A stretch of 64,000 bases of DNA from JAILEN01 sp036723975. GTDB taxonomy: Bacteria > Bacillota > Clostridia > Lachnospirales > Lachnospiraceae. The notes under the pieces are model-generated. The model saw only the letters and a program-made list of their open reading frames with translations. It ran no database searches and was not told the origin of the DNA. Both the position numbers and the translations under genes were made by a program. Position 1 is the stretch's first letter, and every line of letters starts with the position of its first letter. The stretch spans positions 1 through 64,000 of the forward strand of contig DAIMGJ010000008.1 in the NCBI GenBank assembly GCA_036723975.1, given 5' to 3'. Positions 7,038-16,274 of this stretch are shown here, piece by piece.

Positions 7038-8600
7038 CTACTGATAGATTACATCTTCATCCGAAAGGGCTCCGCCTTCGGATACTTTCTGTAATAAGCC
7101 TTTTGCAAATTCTACCAAACTGTCGTCCGGAATCATTACATAGCAATAAGTAGACGGTGCGGAATATGTGGTATTCTTGCTTCCCGTTCCCTGTACGGTA
7201 AAGGAATGAATATTCCACTTTGCATTGTCTTCCAACTGCATCTTAACAAGATCCGAAATCTCATCACTGGTAAAGCTTGTGGTAAAAGTTCCCTCTAATC
7301 CTGACATCAAGCCATTGTAATTGGTAAGTATTGTCTGAGAACTGGTCACCTTATCGATTACAGCCTTGATTGTCGCCATCTGGTGAACACCTCTGGTCAC
7401 ATCTCCGCCGGGGACTTCCATACGTTCACGGCAAAACGCCAGTGCCTCATCCGCATTTAAGGTATTCATACCCTTTGTATAGCTGTACGTTCCGCCGTAG
7501 ATATAAGATGTAAATGAATACTGACTTTCTACTTCGATTCCACCCAGTTTATCAATCAATTCTTTGAATCCGTTGAAGTTAATCTGAACATAGTAGTCAA
7601 CATCTACACCATAGAGTTCCGACAAGCCCTTCATGGAATTATCAATACCATAAATTCCGAGATGTGTCAGCTTATCTTTTGCTCCGCCACCTGCAGGATT
7701 TCCGATGTAATAATCTCTCGGAGTGTTAATCATGATAATTTCATGAGTTTCAGGGTTAATCTCTGCAAGAATGTTAACATCACTTCGGCTTGTGGTAAGT
7801 TTTGTGTTTCTGGTATCGGAACCACTGATATAAACAACAAAAGTTTCTTTTGAAACATTTTTGTCAGACTCAGAAGTTTCGTTCTCCGAAGCATCCCCGT
7901 AAATCTGAATCTCGTAAAGCAGCTTCGTTTTTTCTTCAAAATCGGAATAATCGGCTGTAGCTACCGTCTCTTCCGAAACAACCTCTTCACCTTCCGCAGC
8001 CTCATTCGTTTCCATCTCGCTTTCGGCAAACAAGGTAACAAAGGCTTCATCCAAAACAATGGCATCCACATCTCCGGCGTATAATGCAGCCGGCATATCA
8101 TAGATTGTTGCCTCGTTTTGTCTTAAGATATCGCCCTTAGCCTTTTTGTTGATTTTCTCCAATGCTGTATCATTTCGCTCAGCATCATAAGTTTCCAAAA
8201 AGCCAACGGTTGCACCCTTTAAATCCTTCAACGTTTCCGCACTACTGTCTGCCAAGGTATAAACGCCCAATGTCGCAACAATATTTGACTGAGTGGTAAC
8301 ACTCTCAATGGCATCCCTGGTACGATTCAGATAAAAAGCTCCCATCAAAGAACCAAGAATCAAAGCCGCCGACAAAACATAACCGACAATTCTCTTCCAA
8401 CATTTTTTCCTGTTTTTTCCGATTGGGGTAAGTAATAGTAGTCCGTTTAATATCGCAATCAAAACCAACAGCATAATAACTGCAATTAAAAGGTTCACCG
8501 GCAATAAATCCGTCAGTGAAATAAATGCAGCCAATATCATTTCAAAGATTGTTGCGATTGTCCATAACAATGTCGGAAAGGCTTTTTTTAGTTTCTTCAA
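7038..8600 (-). CDS. LytR-CpsA-Psr (LCP) protein with an extra extracellular domain
   Basis: LCP enzymes attach undecaprenyl-linked glycopolymers to peptidoglycan on the outer face of the membrane. I use the TTG start at 8598-8600, because GGAGAAGGAG precedes it; a TTG at 8621 has no such site. The 520-residue protein has three N-terminal membrane segments (about residues 7-90). An extracellular region follows (about 95-235; T-L-K-D-L-K-G-A-T-V-G-F, then YAGDVDAIVLDE) that resembles a family 3 solute-binding fold. The LCP domain comes last, with TTSRSDVNILAEINPET and MINTPRDYY. It follows yajC by six bases. The middle domain is unusual for the short LCP family. Confidence 0.88.
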   Translation of the reverse strand: MKKLKKAFPTLLWTIATIFEMILAAFISLTDLLPVNLLIAVIMLLVLIAILNGLLLLTPIGKNRKKCWKRIVGYVLSAALILGSLMGAFYLNRTRDAIESVTTQSNIVATLGVYTLADSSAETLKDLKGATVGFLETYDAERNDTALEKINKKAKGDILRQNEATIYDMPAALYAGDVDAIVLDEAFVTLFAESEMETNEAAEGEEVVSEETVATADYSDFEEKTKLLYEIQIYGDASENETSESDKNVSKETFVVYISGSDTRNTKLTTSRSDVNILAEINPETHEIIMINTPRDYYIGNPAGGGAKDKLTHLGIYGIDNSMKGLSELYGVDVDYYVQINFNGFKELIDKLGGIEVESQYSFTSYIYGGTYSYTKGMNTLNADEALAFCRERMEVPGGDVTRGVHQMATIKAVIDKVTSSQTILTNYNGLMSGLEGTFTTSFTSDEISDLVKMQLEDNAKWNIHSFTVQGTGSKNTTYSAPSTYCYVMIPDDSLVEFAKGLLQKVSEGGALSDEDVIYQ

Positions 8601-8626
8601 TACTCCTTCTCCTTTATGCAATCAGC

Positions 8627-8932
8627 TTATTTTGTTGCGTCGTCCGGCTTTTCAATCTCAGCAATTGCGGAAATCTGCATCGGAATGCGGCAATTCTTGT
8701 TTGATCCGAACTCAACAATTACAGTATCATCTGCAATATCAATGATAACTCCGTAGAATCCGGAAGTAGTAAGAACGGTATCTCCCACAGCCATAGAAGC
8801 CATCATTTCGTTTTTCTTTTTGGTCTCCTTCTGCTGAGGACGAATCATAAAGAAATACATAAAAACAAATAAAACAACAATCCAAACAATCAAACTAACT
8901 GAGCTTGTTGCAGCAGCACTAGATAATAACAT
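8627..8932 (-). CDS. yajC: Preprotein translocase subunit YajC
   Basis: YajC is an accessory protein of the SecDF translocase. This 101-residue protein has one N-terminal membrane segment (about residues 12-30) followed by MIRPQQKETKKKNEMM, the hallmark of YajC. The cytosolic domain contains GDTVLTTSGFYGVI. It lies downstream of tgt, the common tgt-yajC order. SecD and SecF are not in the window. Confidence 0.95.
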   Translation of the reverse strand: MLLSSAAATSSVSLIVWIVVLFVFMYFFMIRPQQKETKKKNEMMASMAVGDTVLTTSGFYGVIIDIADDTVIVEFGSNKNCRIPMQISAIAEIEKPDDATK

Positions 8933-9039
8933 TTCATTTTCCTCCTAAATAGTTACTCACTTTGATTATTGTACCCAATAACCTAAAAAATCGCAAGGAA
9001 AAAGACCTGCTTTCTCCTTACGATTATATTAAGATTCAC

Positions 9040-10182
9040 TTAAGATTTTTCATCTTCTCCGGCTTCCATAGATTCCAACTTTTGTTTCTTGTAACCGGCA
9101 AAGTTTCCTGCATCTAAGGCATCTCTGATTTCTTCCATCATATGATTGTAGAAATACAAATTGTGCAATACGCAAAGGCGCATGCCAAGCATTTCTTTTG
9201 CTTTCAACAAGTGACGAATATAAGCTCTTGAATAGGTTCGGCACGCAGGGCACTGACAACCTTCTTCAATGGGGCGCATATCCTTTTCGTACTTCTGATT
9301 AAAAAGATTCAGTTTGCCGTGATTGGTATATACATGTCCATGTCGTCCGTTTCTGGACGGATACACACAATCAAAGAAATCAATTCCGCGTTCCACGCCT
9401 TCCAAAATATTCGCCGGTGTTCCCACCCCCATCAGATACGTGGGTTTGTTCTGTGGTAAATACGGGACCGTTTCTTCCAAAACATGATACATTTCTTCGT
9501 GGGTTTCACCCACAGCCAAACCACCTACAGCGTAACCATCCAAATCCATTTCAGAAATACGCTTTGCATTTTCGATTCGAATATCATCATATACCGCACC
9601 CTGGTTGATTCCAAAGAGCCACTGGTTTTTATTTATCGTATCTTCCAAAGAATTCAGACGCTTCATTTCAATACGGCATCTTTCCAGCCAGCGTTCGGTT
9701 CTGGCAACCGAATCTTCTACATAAGAACGAGCCGCTTTTGCCGGAGGGCACTCATCAAACGCCATGGCAATGGTAGAACCTAAATTGGACTGAATCTGCA
9801 TACTTTCTTCCGGACCCATAAATATTTTTCTTCCGTCGATATGGGAGTGAAAGGATACGCCCTCTTCTCTGATTTTTCTCAAGCCCGCAAGGGAAAACAC
9901 CTGAAAACCGCCGGAGTCTGTAAGAATCGGTCTGTCCCATACCATAAACTTATGAAGGCCTCCCAGTTCCTTTATGGTTTGATCTCCGGTACGCACATGC
10001 AAATGATAGGTGTTAGACAACTGCACCTGACATCCGATATCCTTTAAATCTTCGGTAGACACAGCTCCTTTAATAGCTGCCACCGTTCCAACATTCATAA
10101 AGACCGGAGTCTGAATGGTGCCGTGAACTGTCTCCACTTCGGCACGCTTCGCCCGGCCTTCTGTTTTTAAAAGCTTATACAT
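9040..10182 (-). CDS. tgt: Queuine tRNA-ribosyltransferase (Tgt)
   Basis: Tgt exchanges guanine 34 for the queuosine precursor preQ1 in GUN-anticodon tRNAs. The general acid/base Asp lies in TDSGGFQVFSL (Asp89), and the nucleophile region reads FDCVYPSRNGRHG. The C-terminal zinc site is CQCPACRTYSRAYIRHL, followed by a later His. Length 380 is typical. The gene follows aroC by 17 bases and precedes yajC. No preQ1 synthesis genes are seen here. Confidence 0.96.
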   Translation of the reverse strand: MYKLLKTEGRAKRAEVETVHGTIQTPVFMNVGTVAAIKGAVSTEDLKDIGCQVQLSNTYHLHVRTGDQTIKELGGLHKFMVWDRPILTDSGGFQVFSLAGLRKIREEGVSFHSHIDGRKIFMGPEESMQIQSNLGSTIAMAFDECPPAKAARSYVEDSVARTERWLERCRIEMKRLNSLEDTINKNQWLFGINQGAVYDDIRIENAKRISEMDLDGYAVGGLAVGETHEEMYHVLEETVPYLPQNKPTYLMGVGTPANILEGVERGIDFFDCVYPSRNGRHGHVYTNHGKLNLFNQKYEKDMRPIEEGCQCPACRTYSRAYIRHLLKAKEMLGMRLCVLHNLYFYNHMMEEIRDALDAGNFAGYKKQKLESMEAGEDEKS

Positions 10183-10199
10183 AGATTATTCCTTCTGTT

Positions 10200-11291
10200 C
10201 TATTTATAAAAATCAACGATTCCACTGATTCTTGATGTCATATTTTCCAACAACATATCAAAAACAGTAATGGCCGCCATGGATTCTACCACAACCACCG
10301 CTCTTGGTACAATCACCGGATCGTGACGACCGGTAATGGTGATTTCTTTTTCCTCGCCCTTTTCATTTATAGTATGCTGCACGCAAGCCACTGAGGGTGT
10401 AGGCTTAAAAGCTGCACGGAAGACAATATCACTTCCGTCACTGATTCCTCCAAGAATACCTCCGGCATGATTGGTTTCTTTGGAAGGCTTTTTGTCCCGA
10501 ATCACAAATGCATCATTGTTCTCGCTTCCCTTGAGCAAAGCTGCACCAAAGCCTTCGCCAACCTCAAATCCTTTTACCGCTCCGATAGAAAATACAGCCT
10601 GAGCCAAACGGGCATCCAGTTTATCAAATACCGGTTCTCCCACTCCTGCAGGCACTCCGGAAATCACGCACTCTACCACGCCGCCTGCAGAATCCTGTTC
10701 TTCCATACAAGCATTTAAATAAGTCTCTGCTTTTTTTGCCGCGTCAGCATCCGGCATATACAACGGATTCTTAAAAATCTCTTCCGAATCAAAAGACGAA
10801 ATTCCCACAGGTCCGATAGATCTGGTATAAGTACAAACAGTCACTCCCATAGCTTTCAATGCCTTAACTGCAATCGCTCCGGCACAAACCCGTCCGATGG
10901 TCTCTCTTCCGGAGGAACGTCCACCCCCTCTGTAATCACGAAAACCGTATTTTTCGTAAAAGCCGAAATCCGCATGTCCCGGTCGAAACACATCTTTAAT
11001 AGCAGAATAATCCTTTGATTTTTGATCTTTGTTGAAAACCACCATGGCGATAGGAGTACCAAGGGTTTTCCCCTCAAACACTCCGGACAAAAGCTCTACC
11101 TCATCCGGTTCATCACGCTTTGTTGTATACAAAGACTGTCCCGGTTTTCTCCGGGACAGCATGCTTTGAATATCCTCTTCACAAAGTTCTATGCCGGCCG
11201 GTACTCCATCTACCACTACTCCAAGAGCCTTTCCATGACTTTCTCCGAAGGTAGATACTCTAAACTGTTTGCCAAAAACCGATCCGGCCAT
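10200..11291 (-). CDS. aroC: Chorismate synthase
   Basis: AroC makes chorismate from 5-enolpyruvylshikimate 3-phosphate using reduced FMN, the last step of the shikimate route. The 363-residue protein starts at MAGSVFGKQFRVSTFGESHG, placed after AAAGGAGAGG. The signatures TFGESHG, RPGHADFGFYEKYGFRDYRGGGRSS-like (10960s; only the GRSSGRET core is quoted as certain) and GGILGGISDG are present. It sits between a lactonase-like gene and tgt. The remaining shikimate genes are not in the window. Confidence 0.95.
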   Translation of the reverse strand: MAGSVFGKQFRVSTFGESHGKALGVVVDGVPAGIELCEEDIQSMLSRRKPGQSLYTTKRDEPDEVELLSGVFEGKTLGTPIAMVVFNKDQKSKDYSAIKDVFRPGHADFGFYEKYGFRDYRGGGRSSGRETIGRVCAGAIAVKALKAMGVTVCTYTRSIGPVGISSFDSEEIFKNPLYMPDADAAKKAETYLNACMEEQDSAGGVVECVISGVPAGVGEPVFDKLDARLAQAVFSIGAVKGFEVGEGFGAALLKGSENNDAFVIRDKKPSKETNHAGGILGGISDGSDIVFRAAFKPTPSVACVQHTINEKGEEKEITITGRHDPVIVPRAVVVVESMAAITVFDMLLENMTSRISGIVDFYK

Positions 11292-11323
11292 AACCTCTCC
11301 TTTGTGTAAAACCAATTGTAAAC

Positions 11324-12373
11324 CTAAGCTAATTTCAAAAGTTTAATGCAGTTCGGCTTTCCGACTTTCACCGGGGGAACATTCATTAAACTGTATTTTT
11401 TATCATGATATGCAGCAAATCCGCAAATCTGATTGGAATCATGGTTCAAAACCAAATAATGCTTGTTATCCGGCATGATTTCCAGAGATTTCGGGAAGTC
11501 ACCGGACACCGGAGTAGACTGTTCAAAGGTCAGTTTTCCGGTCTTTGCAGAGCGCTTAAAAATAGCCACTTCATCGTATCCGTCTACAGATACATAAATG
11601 TATTTGTCATCCGAAGAAATCGCCATACATGCACTTGAAGAAGCGTAGGGCTCTTCGCAAGTGGAAATAGTCTGGATGCGTTCAAATTCGGGTTCATCTC
11701 CCTCGTCTTTAAACGAATACACCTCAACTTCATTTGCCAGTTCTGTCAAAACATACATAAACTTAGAATCTGAAGAAAAACGAATGGAACGGGGTGCAGA
11801 ATCCATACTGCAACGAACAATATCCTCCAGCTTCAATTTGCCCATTTTATAATCCACACGATAAACCTTAATCTGGTTTAATCCGTGATCTGCTGCACAC
11901 AAATACTTCTCATCGGGAGTCAGCTTCACACAACTTACCTTTGGATGATCCAAACGGCGTTCCGATGCAGAAATCGCAAGTCCCTGATGGAAAATCCCCT
12001 GGGAAATTCCTCGAATGCTTCCGTCACGATTTAAGCGCATCATGGTAACTCTTCCGTCATGATATCCACCCACAAACAAGAAACGGTTCTGAGAATCCAC
12101 TTCCAAGTAACATCCTCTCATTCCACCAATCCATGCCTGATTGATTTTTTTCAAATCTCCGTTGGCATCAACAGAAAATGCAGCAACTCCTTCGTCTGCG
12201 ATGGAATATAAAAACTTTCCGTCATGAGATAAACAAACATAAGACGGATTATTGATGTAGGCAACGCTACGTTCCTTCATGGCCCCCGTCTCTACATCTA
12301 TATCGTATACATAAATTCCTTCACTTTTTTCGTGTGTGTAGGTTCCCACATAAGCAACATACTTCTCGCTCAT
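11324..12373 (-). CDS. YkgB/Pgl-type seven-bladed propeller, putative 6-phosphogluconolactonase
   Basis: The 349-residue protein has repeated blade motifs such as YVGTYTHEKSEGIYVYDID, FLYSIADEGVAAF and KYIYVSVDGYDEVAIF. These define the lactonase family of beta-propellers (Pgl, 3-carboxymuconate cyclase). Some members hydrolyse 6-phosphogluconolactone, but similarity alone does not fix the substrate. The start is firm: its ATG overlaps the stop of the upstream U32 gene by four bases. No signal peptide is visible, so it is probably cytosolic. Its link to the tRNA-modification genes upstream seems organisational only. Confidence 0.78.
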   Translation of the reverse strand: MSEKYVAYVGTYTHEKSEGIYVYDIDVETGAMKERSVAYINNPSYVCLSHDGKFLYSIADEGVAAFSVDANGDLKKINQAWIGGMRGCYLEVDSQNRFLFVGGYHDGRVTMMRLNRDGSIRGISQGIFHQGLAISASERRLDHPKVSCVKLTPDEKYLCAADHGLNQIKVYRVDYKMGKLKLEDIVRCSMDSAPRSIRFSSDSKFMYVLTELANEVEVYSFKDEGDEPEFERIQTISTCEEPYASSSACMAISSDDKYIYVSVDGYDEVAIFKRSAKTGKLTFEQSTPVSGDFPKSLEIMPDNKHYLVLNHDSNQICGFAAYHDKKYSLMNVPPVKVGKPNCIKLLKLA

Positions 12374-13596
12374 ACCTTTTCCCTCCGTCTTAGTATGTCG
12401 TACTCATCTAATTCAACCCCCAAGTCGACATACAACATTTGCTTCGAATGCGGACAAGACTCAACCTCATTGCCATCCTCATCGAAAAGACTTTTTACTT
12501 CTACATCTATATTATCTCCGTTTGGCTTCATAACTTCAATAGTTTCGCCCACACAAAATTTATTTTTTTGCTGGAAATAGCCCAATCCGTTTTCATATTT
12601 AAGGATGGTTCCCAAATAAGTAGAGCCCACTGCATAGGTATTGTTGTCATAAATCTGAGTTTCCTCGCTTGGTTTTCCGTAGAAAAATCCGGTGGTAAAC
12701 TGGCGATAGGTACAATCGGAAATCTGATCCAAATACCATGGCATATTCTTTTCGTAGAGCGCCGGATCCTTCAAATAATCATCGATAGCTTTACGATAGG
12801 TACGAGCCACAGTTGCCACATATAATGCGGTCTTCATACGCCCTTCAATCTTAAAGGAATCGATACCCGCATCAATCATATCCGGCAAGTGCTCAATCAT
12901 GCACAAATCTTTGGAATTAAAGATATAAGTTCCTCTCTCATTTTCATATACCGGCAAGTATTCTCCCGGACGCTTTTCTTCCACCACAGAATACTTCCAC
13001 CTGCAGGGGTGTGTACAAGCGCCATGATTGGCATCTCTTCCGGTGAAATAATTAGAAAGCAGGCATCGTCCGGAATAAGAAATACACATGGCGCCATGAA
13101 TGAAGGACTCGATTTCCATATCCTCAGGAATATGCTCGCGAATCTCTTTAATCTCTTTTAGAGACAATTCTCTTGCTGTCACCACGCGGGTTGCTCCAAG
13201 CTTCTTCCAAAATCTGAAGATTTCATAGTTGGTGTTGTTTGCCTGGGTGGAAATATGAATCTGTACACTCGGGCAATTCTCTTTTGCCAACATAAAAAGT
13301 CCCGGGTCGGAAATCAAAACCGCATCCGGCTTTAATTCTTCCAATTCCTTAAAATAGCCTTCTGCTTCTTTCAAATCCTCGTTATGAGCAAAGATATTCG
13401 CAGTTACGTAAACCTTTACGCCATGCGCGTGAGCAAACGCGATTCCCTCTGCCATTTCTTCCTTCGAAAAGTTCTGGGCTTTCTCACGCAGAGAAAACAT
13501 CTCGCCTCCGATATAAACGGCGTCAGCTCCGTAAATAACCGCTACCTTTAATACTTCCAAACTTCCCGCAGGAACCAGTAACTCTAAATTTCTCAT
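12370..13596 (-). CDS. U32 family protein, tRNA uridine 5-hydroxylation (TrhP-like)
   Basis: This 408-residue protein begins LELLVPAGSLEVLKVAVIYG and carries the U32 core EIESFIHGAMCISYSGRCLL with the cysteine motif GACTHPCRW. The block SFKIEGRMKTALYVATVART and a C-terminal barrel follow. The family was annotated as collagenase-like, but E. coli and B. subtilis members make 5-hydroxyuridine at tRNA position 34. The trmR homologue immediately upstream supports that role over proteolysis. The 4-base overlap with the lactonase gene implies co-translation. Confidence 0.85.
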   Translation of the reverse strand: MRNLELLVPAGSLEVLKVAVIYGADAVYIGGEMFSLREKAQNFSKEEMAEGIAFAHAHGVKVYVTANIFAHNEDLKEAEGYFKELEELKPDAVLISDPGLFMLAKENCPSVQIHISTQANNTNYEIFRFWKKLGATRVVTARELSLKEIKEIREHIPEDMEIESFIHGAMCISYSGRCLLSNYFTGRDANHGACTHPCRWKYSVVEEKRPGEYLPVYENERGTYIFNSKDLCMIEHLPDMIDAGIDSFKIEGRMKTALYVATVARTYRKAIDDYLKDPALYEKNMPWYLDQISDCTYRQFTTGFFYGKPSEETQIYDNNTYAVGSTYLGTILKYENGLGYFQQKNKFCVGETIEVMKPNGDNIDVEVKSLFDEDGNEVESCPHSKQMLYVDLGVELDEYDILRRREKV

Positions 13597-13644
13597 TTTT
13601 ATATATCCTTTTCTAAAAAACTACCCTCCTCCCGCAGGGGAGTG

Positions 13645-14277
13645 TTACCTTACAACAGATAGCAAAAGCCCGTCTCCCACAGAGAGGATGGAGGTTGTAA
13701 AACGTGGGTCGTGGCACATATCGTAAATGAAGTCACGAAGTCGCTTGTGGATCGTACGATCCCGGCGCTCTACCGCATACTTGGATTCGAGGATATTTCC
13801 ATCGAATAAAATGTTGTCACAAACGATGACGCTTCCTTTATGCACGTGCGGCATAATCTTTTCCAAATATACCCCATACTGACCCTTTGCGGCATCAATA
13901 AAAACAAAGTCAAATTCACCTTCTAATTTGTCTAGGTTTTCTGCCGCATCACCTTCTATCAAAGTGATACGATTCTCCACACCGGCACGCTTGAAGTTTT
14001 CTTTTGCCACAGGGATTCTTGGTTCATAGTTTTCCATCGTAATGATATCCGCATCCGTATGACGCGCCATAAGAATCGCAGAAAATCCTACTGCAGTTCC
14101 AACCTCTAAAATCCGCTTTGGTTGTAAAGCCTCTAAAAGAAATCTTAAGTACCCTTGGGTATCCTTTCGGATAATGGGTACTTCATTCTCCAGTGCTTCT
14201 TTTTCAATGATATCTAAAACATCTTCCGAGAAATCATAAAGACTTTCCTCATATATAAAAAATCTTATAGGATCCAT
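13645..14277 (-). CDS. trmR: tRNA 5-hydroxyuridine O-methyltransferase (TrmR/YrrM-like)
   Basis: This is a class I SAM-dependent methyltransferase of 210 residues starting at MDPIRFFIYEESLY, after GAAGGGAG. The SAM loop reads ILEVGTAVGFSAILMA, followed by ITMENYEPRIPVAKENF, and the metal region is DFVFIDAAKGQYG with CDNILF. It resembles catechol-O-methyltransferase-like YrrM. In B. subtilis YrrM (TrmR) methylates ho5U to mo5U after TrhP. The two genes are adjacent here in the order trmR-trhP. Confidence 0.85.
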   Translation of the reverse strand: MDPIRFFIYEESLYDFSEDVLDIIEKEALENEVPIIRKDTQGYLRFLLEALQPKRILEVGTAVGFSAILMARHTDADIITMENYEPRIPVAKENFKRAGVENRITLIEGDAAENLDKLEGEFDFVFIDAAKGQYGVYLEKIMPHVHKGSVIVCDNILFDGNILESKYAVERRDRTIHKRLRDFIYDMCHDPRFTTSILSVGDGLLLSVVR

Positions 14278-14297
14278 GTTTCTCCCTTCAACAAAAG

Positions 14298-14320
14298 AGA
14301 CAGAGAACCGTCCTCTGTCT
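14298..14320. repeat. Dispersed hairpin motif, copy A
   Basis: AGACAGAG (14298-14305) and CTCTGTCT (14313-14320) form an 8-bp perfect hairpin with a 7-base loop in the leader of trmR. Eleven bases (GACAGAGAACC) are shared with the hairpin downstream of pyk at 43069-43079. Here there is no strong T-run on the minus strand, so it is not a clear terminator. Confidence 0.6.
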
Positions 14321-14355
14321 TCTTTCTTGAAATTATAACACATTTTAGGGCAAAA

Positions 14356-14390
14356 CAAAAACTACCGCAACGATACATCGTCGCGGTAGC
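14356..14390 (-). terminator. Terminator of the cellobiose transporter operon
   Basis: On the minus strand CTACCGCGACGAT pairs with ATCGTTGCGGTAG (14362-14389, one G-U pair) and is followed by TTTTTGTTTTG. It lies 60 bases after the last permease gene. Confidence 0.85.
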
Positions 14391-14452
14391 TTTATGAAAT
14401 GAGGGTGTATTTGATTTCTCAAATACTAAAATGAAGAAAGAGTTTGAATCTG

Positions 14453-15316
14453 TTATCCCTTTACACCACCGGCAGTTACACCACCAACGATATATTTAGA
14501 TAACAAGAGGTAAACAACGATAACCGGGAAGATACTGAACGCAATAGTTACATATACCTGTCCCATATCAAACTTCAAGAAGTCTGCACTTCTTAACTGT
14601 GCAATCAAAATAGGCAACGTCTTCTTAGCGTCTGACTTAATAATCAATGCCGGAGTAAAGTAGTTGTTCCAGCTTCCTACGAAAGTAAAGATAGCCTGAA
14701 CCGCAATCGCAGGTTTCATCAGCGGTAAGCAAACTCTGTTAAATGTAAAGAACTCGTTTGCGCCATCAATACGTGCTGCCTCAATCAAAGAAAGGGGCAA
14801 TGTTGATTCCATGTACTGCTTCATATAGAAGAACACAACCGGAGATGCGATACTCGGCAAATACAATGCCGCCAAATTATCCTCAAGTCCCATATCACGA
14901 ACCAATTTAATAAATCCAAGTGCGGTAACCTGTGTCGGGATCATCATAACCGCAAGGATAAATGCATATGCATATTTCTTTAATTTAAAGTCATATACAT
15001 GAATCGCATATGCTGTCATGGTTGAGAAATAGGTACAAAGCACTGCGGTAAGGACAGCTACGATAACGCTGTTTTTCATACCGGAAACGATAGGCAATGT
15101 GCCCTTCATAACATTTTGGAAGTTTTCAACCAAATGTGTACTCGGAATTGCTGTAAATCCTCTGGTTAACTCACCGTGTGAACGAGTGGAGTTAATCATC
15201 AGAATGTAAAACCAAATCAAGCACATAAATGTGATAAGAATCAGCACTACATAAGAAATAATTCTTCTAAGGTGAATACTCATTCCCTTTGCTGCTTTTA
15301 AGTTTGTCTGTTCCAT
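14453..15316 (-). CDS. Sugar ABC transporter permease (MalG type), likely cellobiose/cellodextrin
   Basis: The inner-membrane protein has 287 residues and about six membrane segments. The permease EAA loop reads EAARIDGANEFFTFNRV, where it contacts the ATPase. An N-terminal segment (about residues 17-40) and the long periplasmic loop before TMDs 2-6 are typical of MalG/CUT1 permeases. It follows the other permease by two bases and ends in a terminator. No ATPase gene is present, so a shared MsmK-like ATPase elsewhere is likely. Cellobiose as substrate is inferred from the linked enzymes. Confidence 0.9.
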   Translation of the reverse strand: MEQTNLKAAKGMSIHLRRIISYVVLILITFMCLIWFYILMINSTRSHGELTRGFTAIPSTHLVENFQNVMKGTLPIVSGMKNSVIVAVLTAVLCTYFSTMTAYAIHVYDFKLKKYAYAFILAVMMIPTQVTALGFIKLVRDMGLEDNLAALYLPSIASPVVFFYMKQYMESTLPLSLIEAARIDGANEFFTFNRVCLPLMKPAIAVQAIFTFVGSWNNYFTPALIIKSDAKKTLPILIAQLRSADFLKFDMGQVYVTIAFSIFPVIVVYLLLSKYIVGGVTAGGVKG

Positions 15317-15318
15317 GA

Positions 15319-16236
15319 TTAGTTAGCTCCTTTCTCTCTTCCCATGCTCTTGAAAACAATCAAGCTCAGGATTGCGGTAATGATAAACAAGAGAACGGAT
15401 AATGCACCACCCATACCATAGTTCTTAGAGAACAGGTGCTGGTTCAAATACATAATCAGAGTCTTGGATGAATCCATCGGATCTCCGGAACCACTGGTTA
15501 AAATCTGCGGAACATCGAACATCTGTAAACCACCGATTAACGAAGTAATCATTACATAAAGTAAAATCGGTTTTAACAGAGGTAATGTAATTCGATAAAA
15601 AATCTGTGTCGCATTGGCACCGTCTACTTCTGCTGCCTCATACAAAGAAGTATCAATACCAAGCATACCTGCCAAAAGCAAAATCGTCGTATTACCAAAC
15701 CACATGATAAAGTTCATAAACGCTACTAAAGAGCGAACAGACCATACATGAATCATGAAGTTGTATGCTTCTTTGAAAATACCCGCATGAACCAAAATGC
15801 TGTTGATTGGTCCTACTGTTGAGAACAATGTAAAGAACAACATAGAAAATGCGGAAGCCATGATTAAGTTTGGCAAGTAAATAACTGTCTTGAAAAATCT
15901 CTGTCCTTTTAATCTAAGAGCAGGATCAGAAAACCATGCTGCCAATAAAAGCGAGAATACAATCTGTGGAACAAATCCCATCACCCACATAATCAATGTG
16001 TTTTTCGTGTAGGTGAGAAGTTTTCCGGATGCCAACAAGGTCTTGTAATTTTCTAAACCAATAAATGTCGGGCCAATCTGTGTCAAACCGTCACGATAAT
16101 TTTCAAAAAAACTGTTGTAAATCGTGGTAAAAAGTGGAATCAGCTGAAAGATAACATATGCTGCCACAAACGGAATCAAGAAGATATAACCCCATCGATT
16201 GTACTTAATGACGGCGTTATTTTTCGACTTTGTCAT
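15319..16236 (-). CDS. Sugar ABC transporter permease (MalF type), likely cellobiose/cellodextrin
   Basis: This 305-residue CUT1 permease has six membrane segments, the first at about residues 13-35 (WGYIFLIPFVAAYVIFQLIP). The EAA loop is EAAEVDGANATQIFYRI. It forms the heteromeric channel with the MalG-type protein encoded next. The 150-bp gap upstream to the binding-protein gene holds two strong hairpins, a common device that keeps binding-protein mRNA more abundant than permease mRNA. Confidence 0.92.
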   Translation of the reverse strand: MTKSKNNAVIKYNRWGYIFLIPFVAAYVIFQLIPLFTTIYNSFFENYRDGLTQIGPTFIGLENYKTLLASGKLLTYTKNTLIMWVMGFVPQIVFSLLLAAWFSDPALRLKGQRFFKTVIYLPNLIMASAFSMLFFTLFSTVGPINSILVHAGIFKEAYNFMIHVWSVRSLVAFMNFIMWFGNTTILLLAGMLGIDTSLYEAAEVDGANATQIFYRITLPLLKPILLYVMITSLIGGLQMFDVPQILTSGSGDPMDSSKTLIMYLNQHLFSKNYGMGGALSVLLFIITAILSLIVFKSMGREKGAN

Positions 16237-16274
16237 TGCGTTCTTCCTCCAAGATAATTTTTACCCTATACGAA

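Noticed and set aside
13621..13645. Hairpin between trmR and the U32 gene as a terminator
   Set aside because: The stem CTCCC/GGGAG is short and separated from the T-run by eight bases, and the two genes are expected to be co-expressed.
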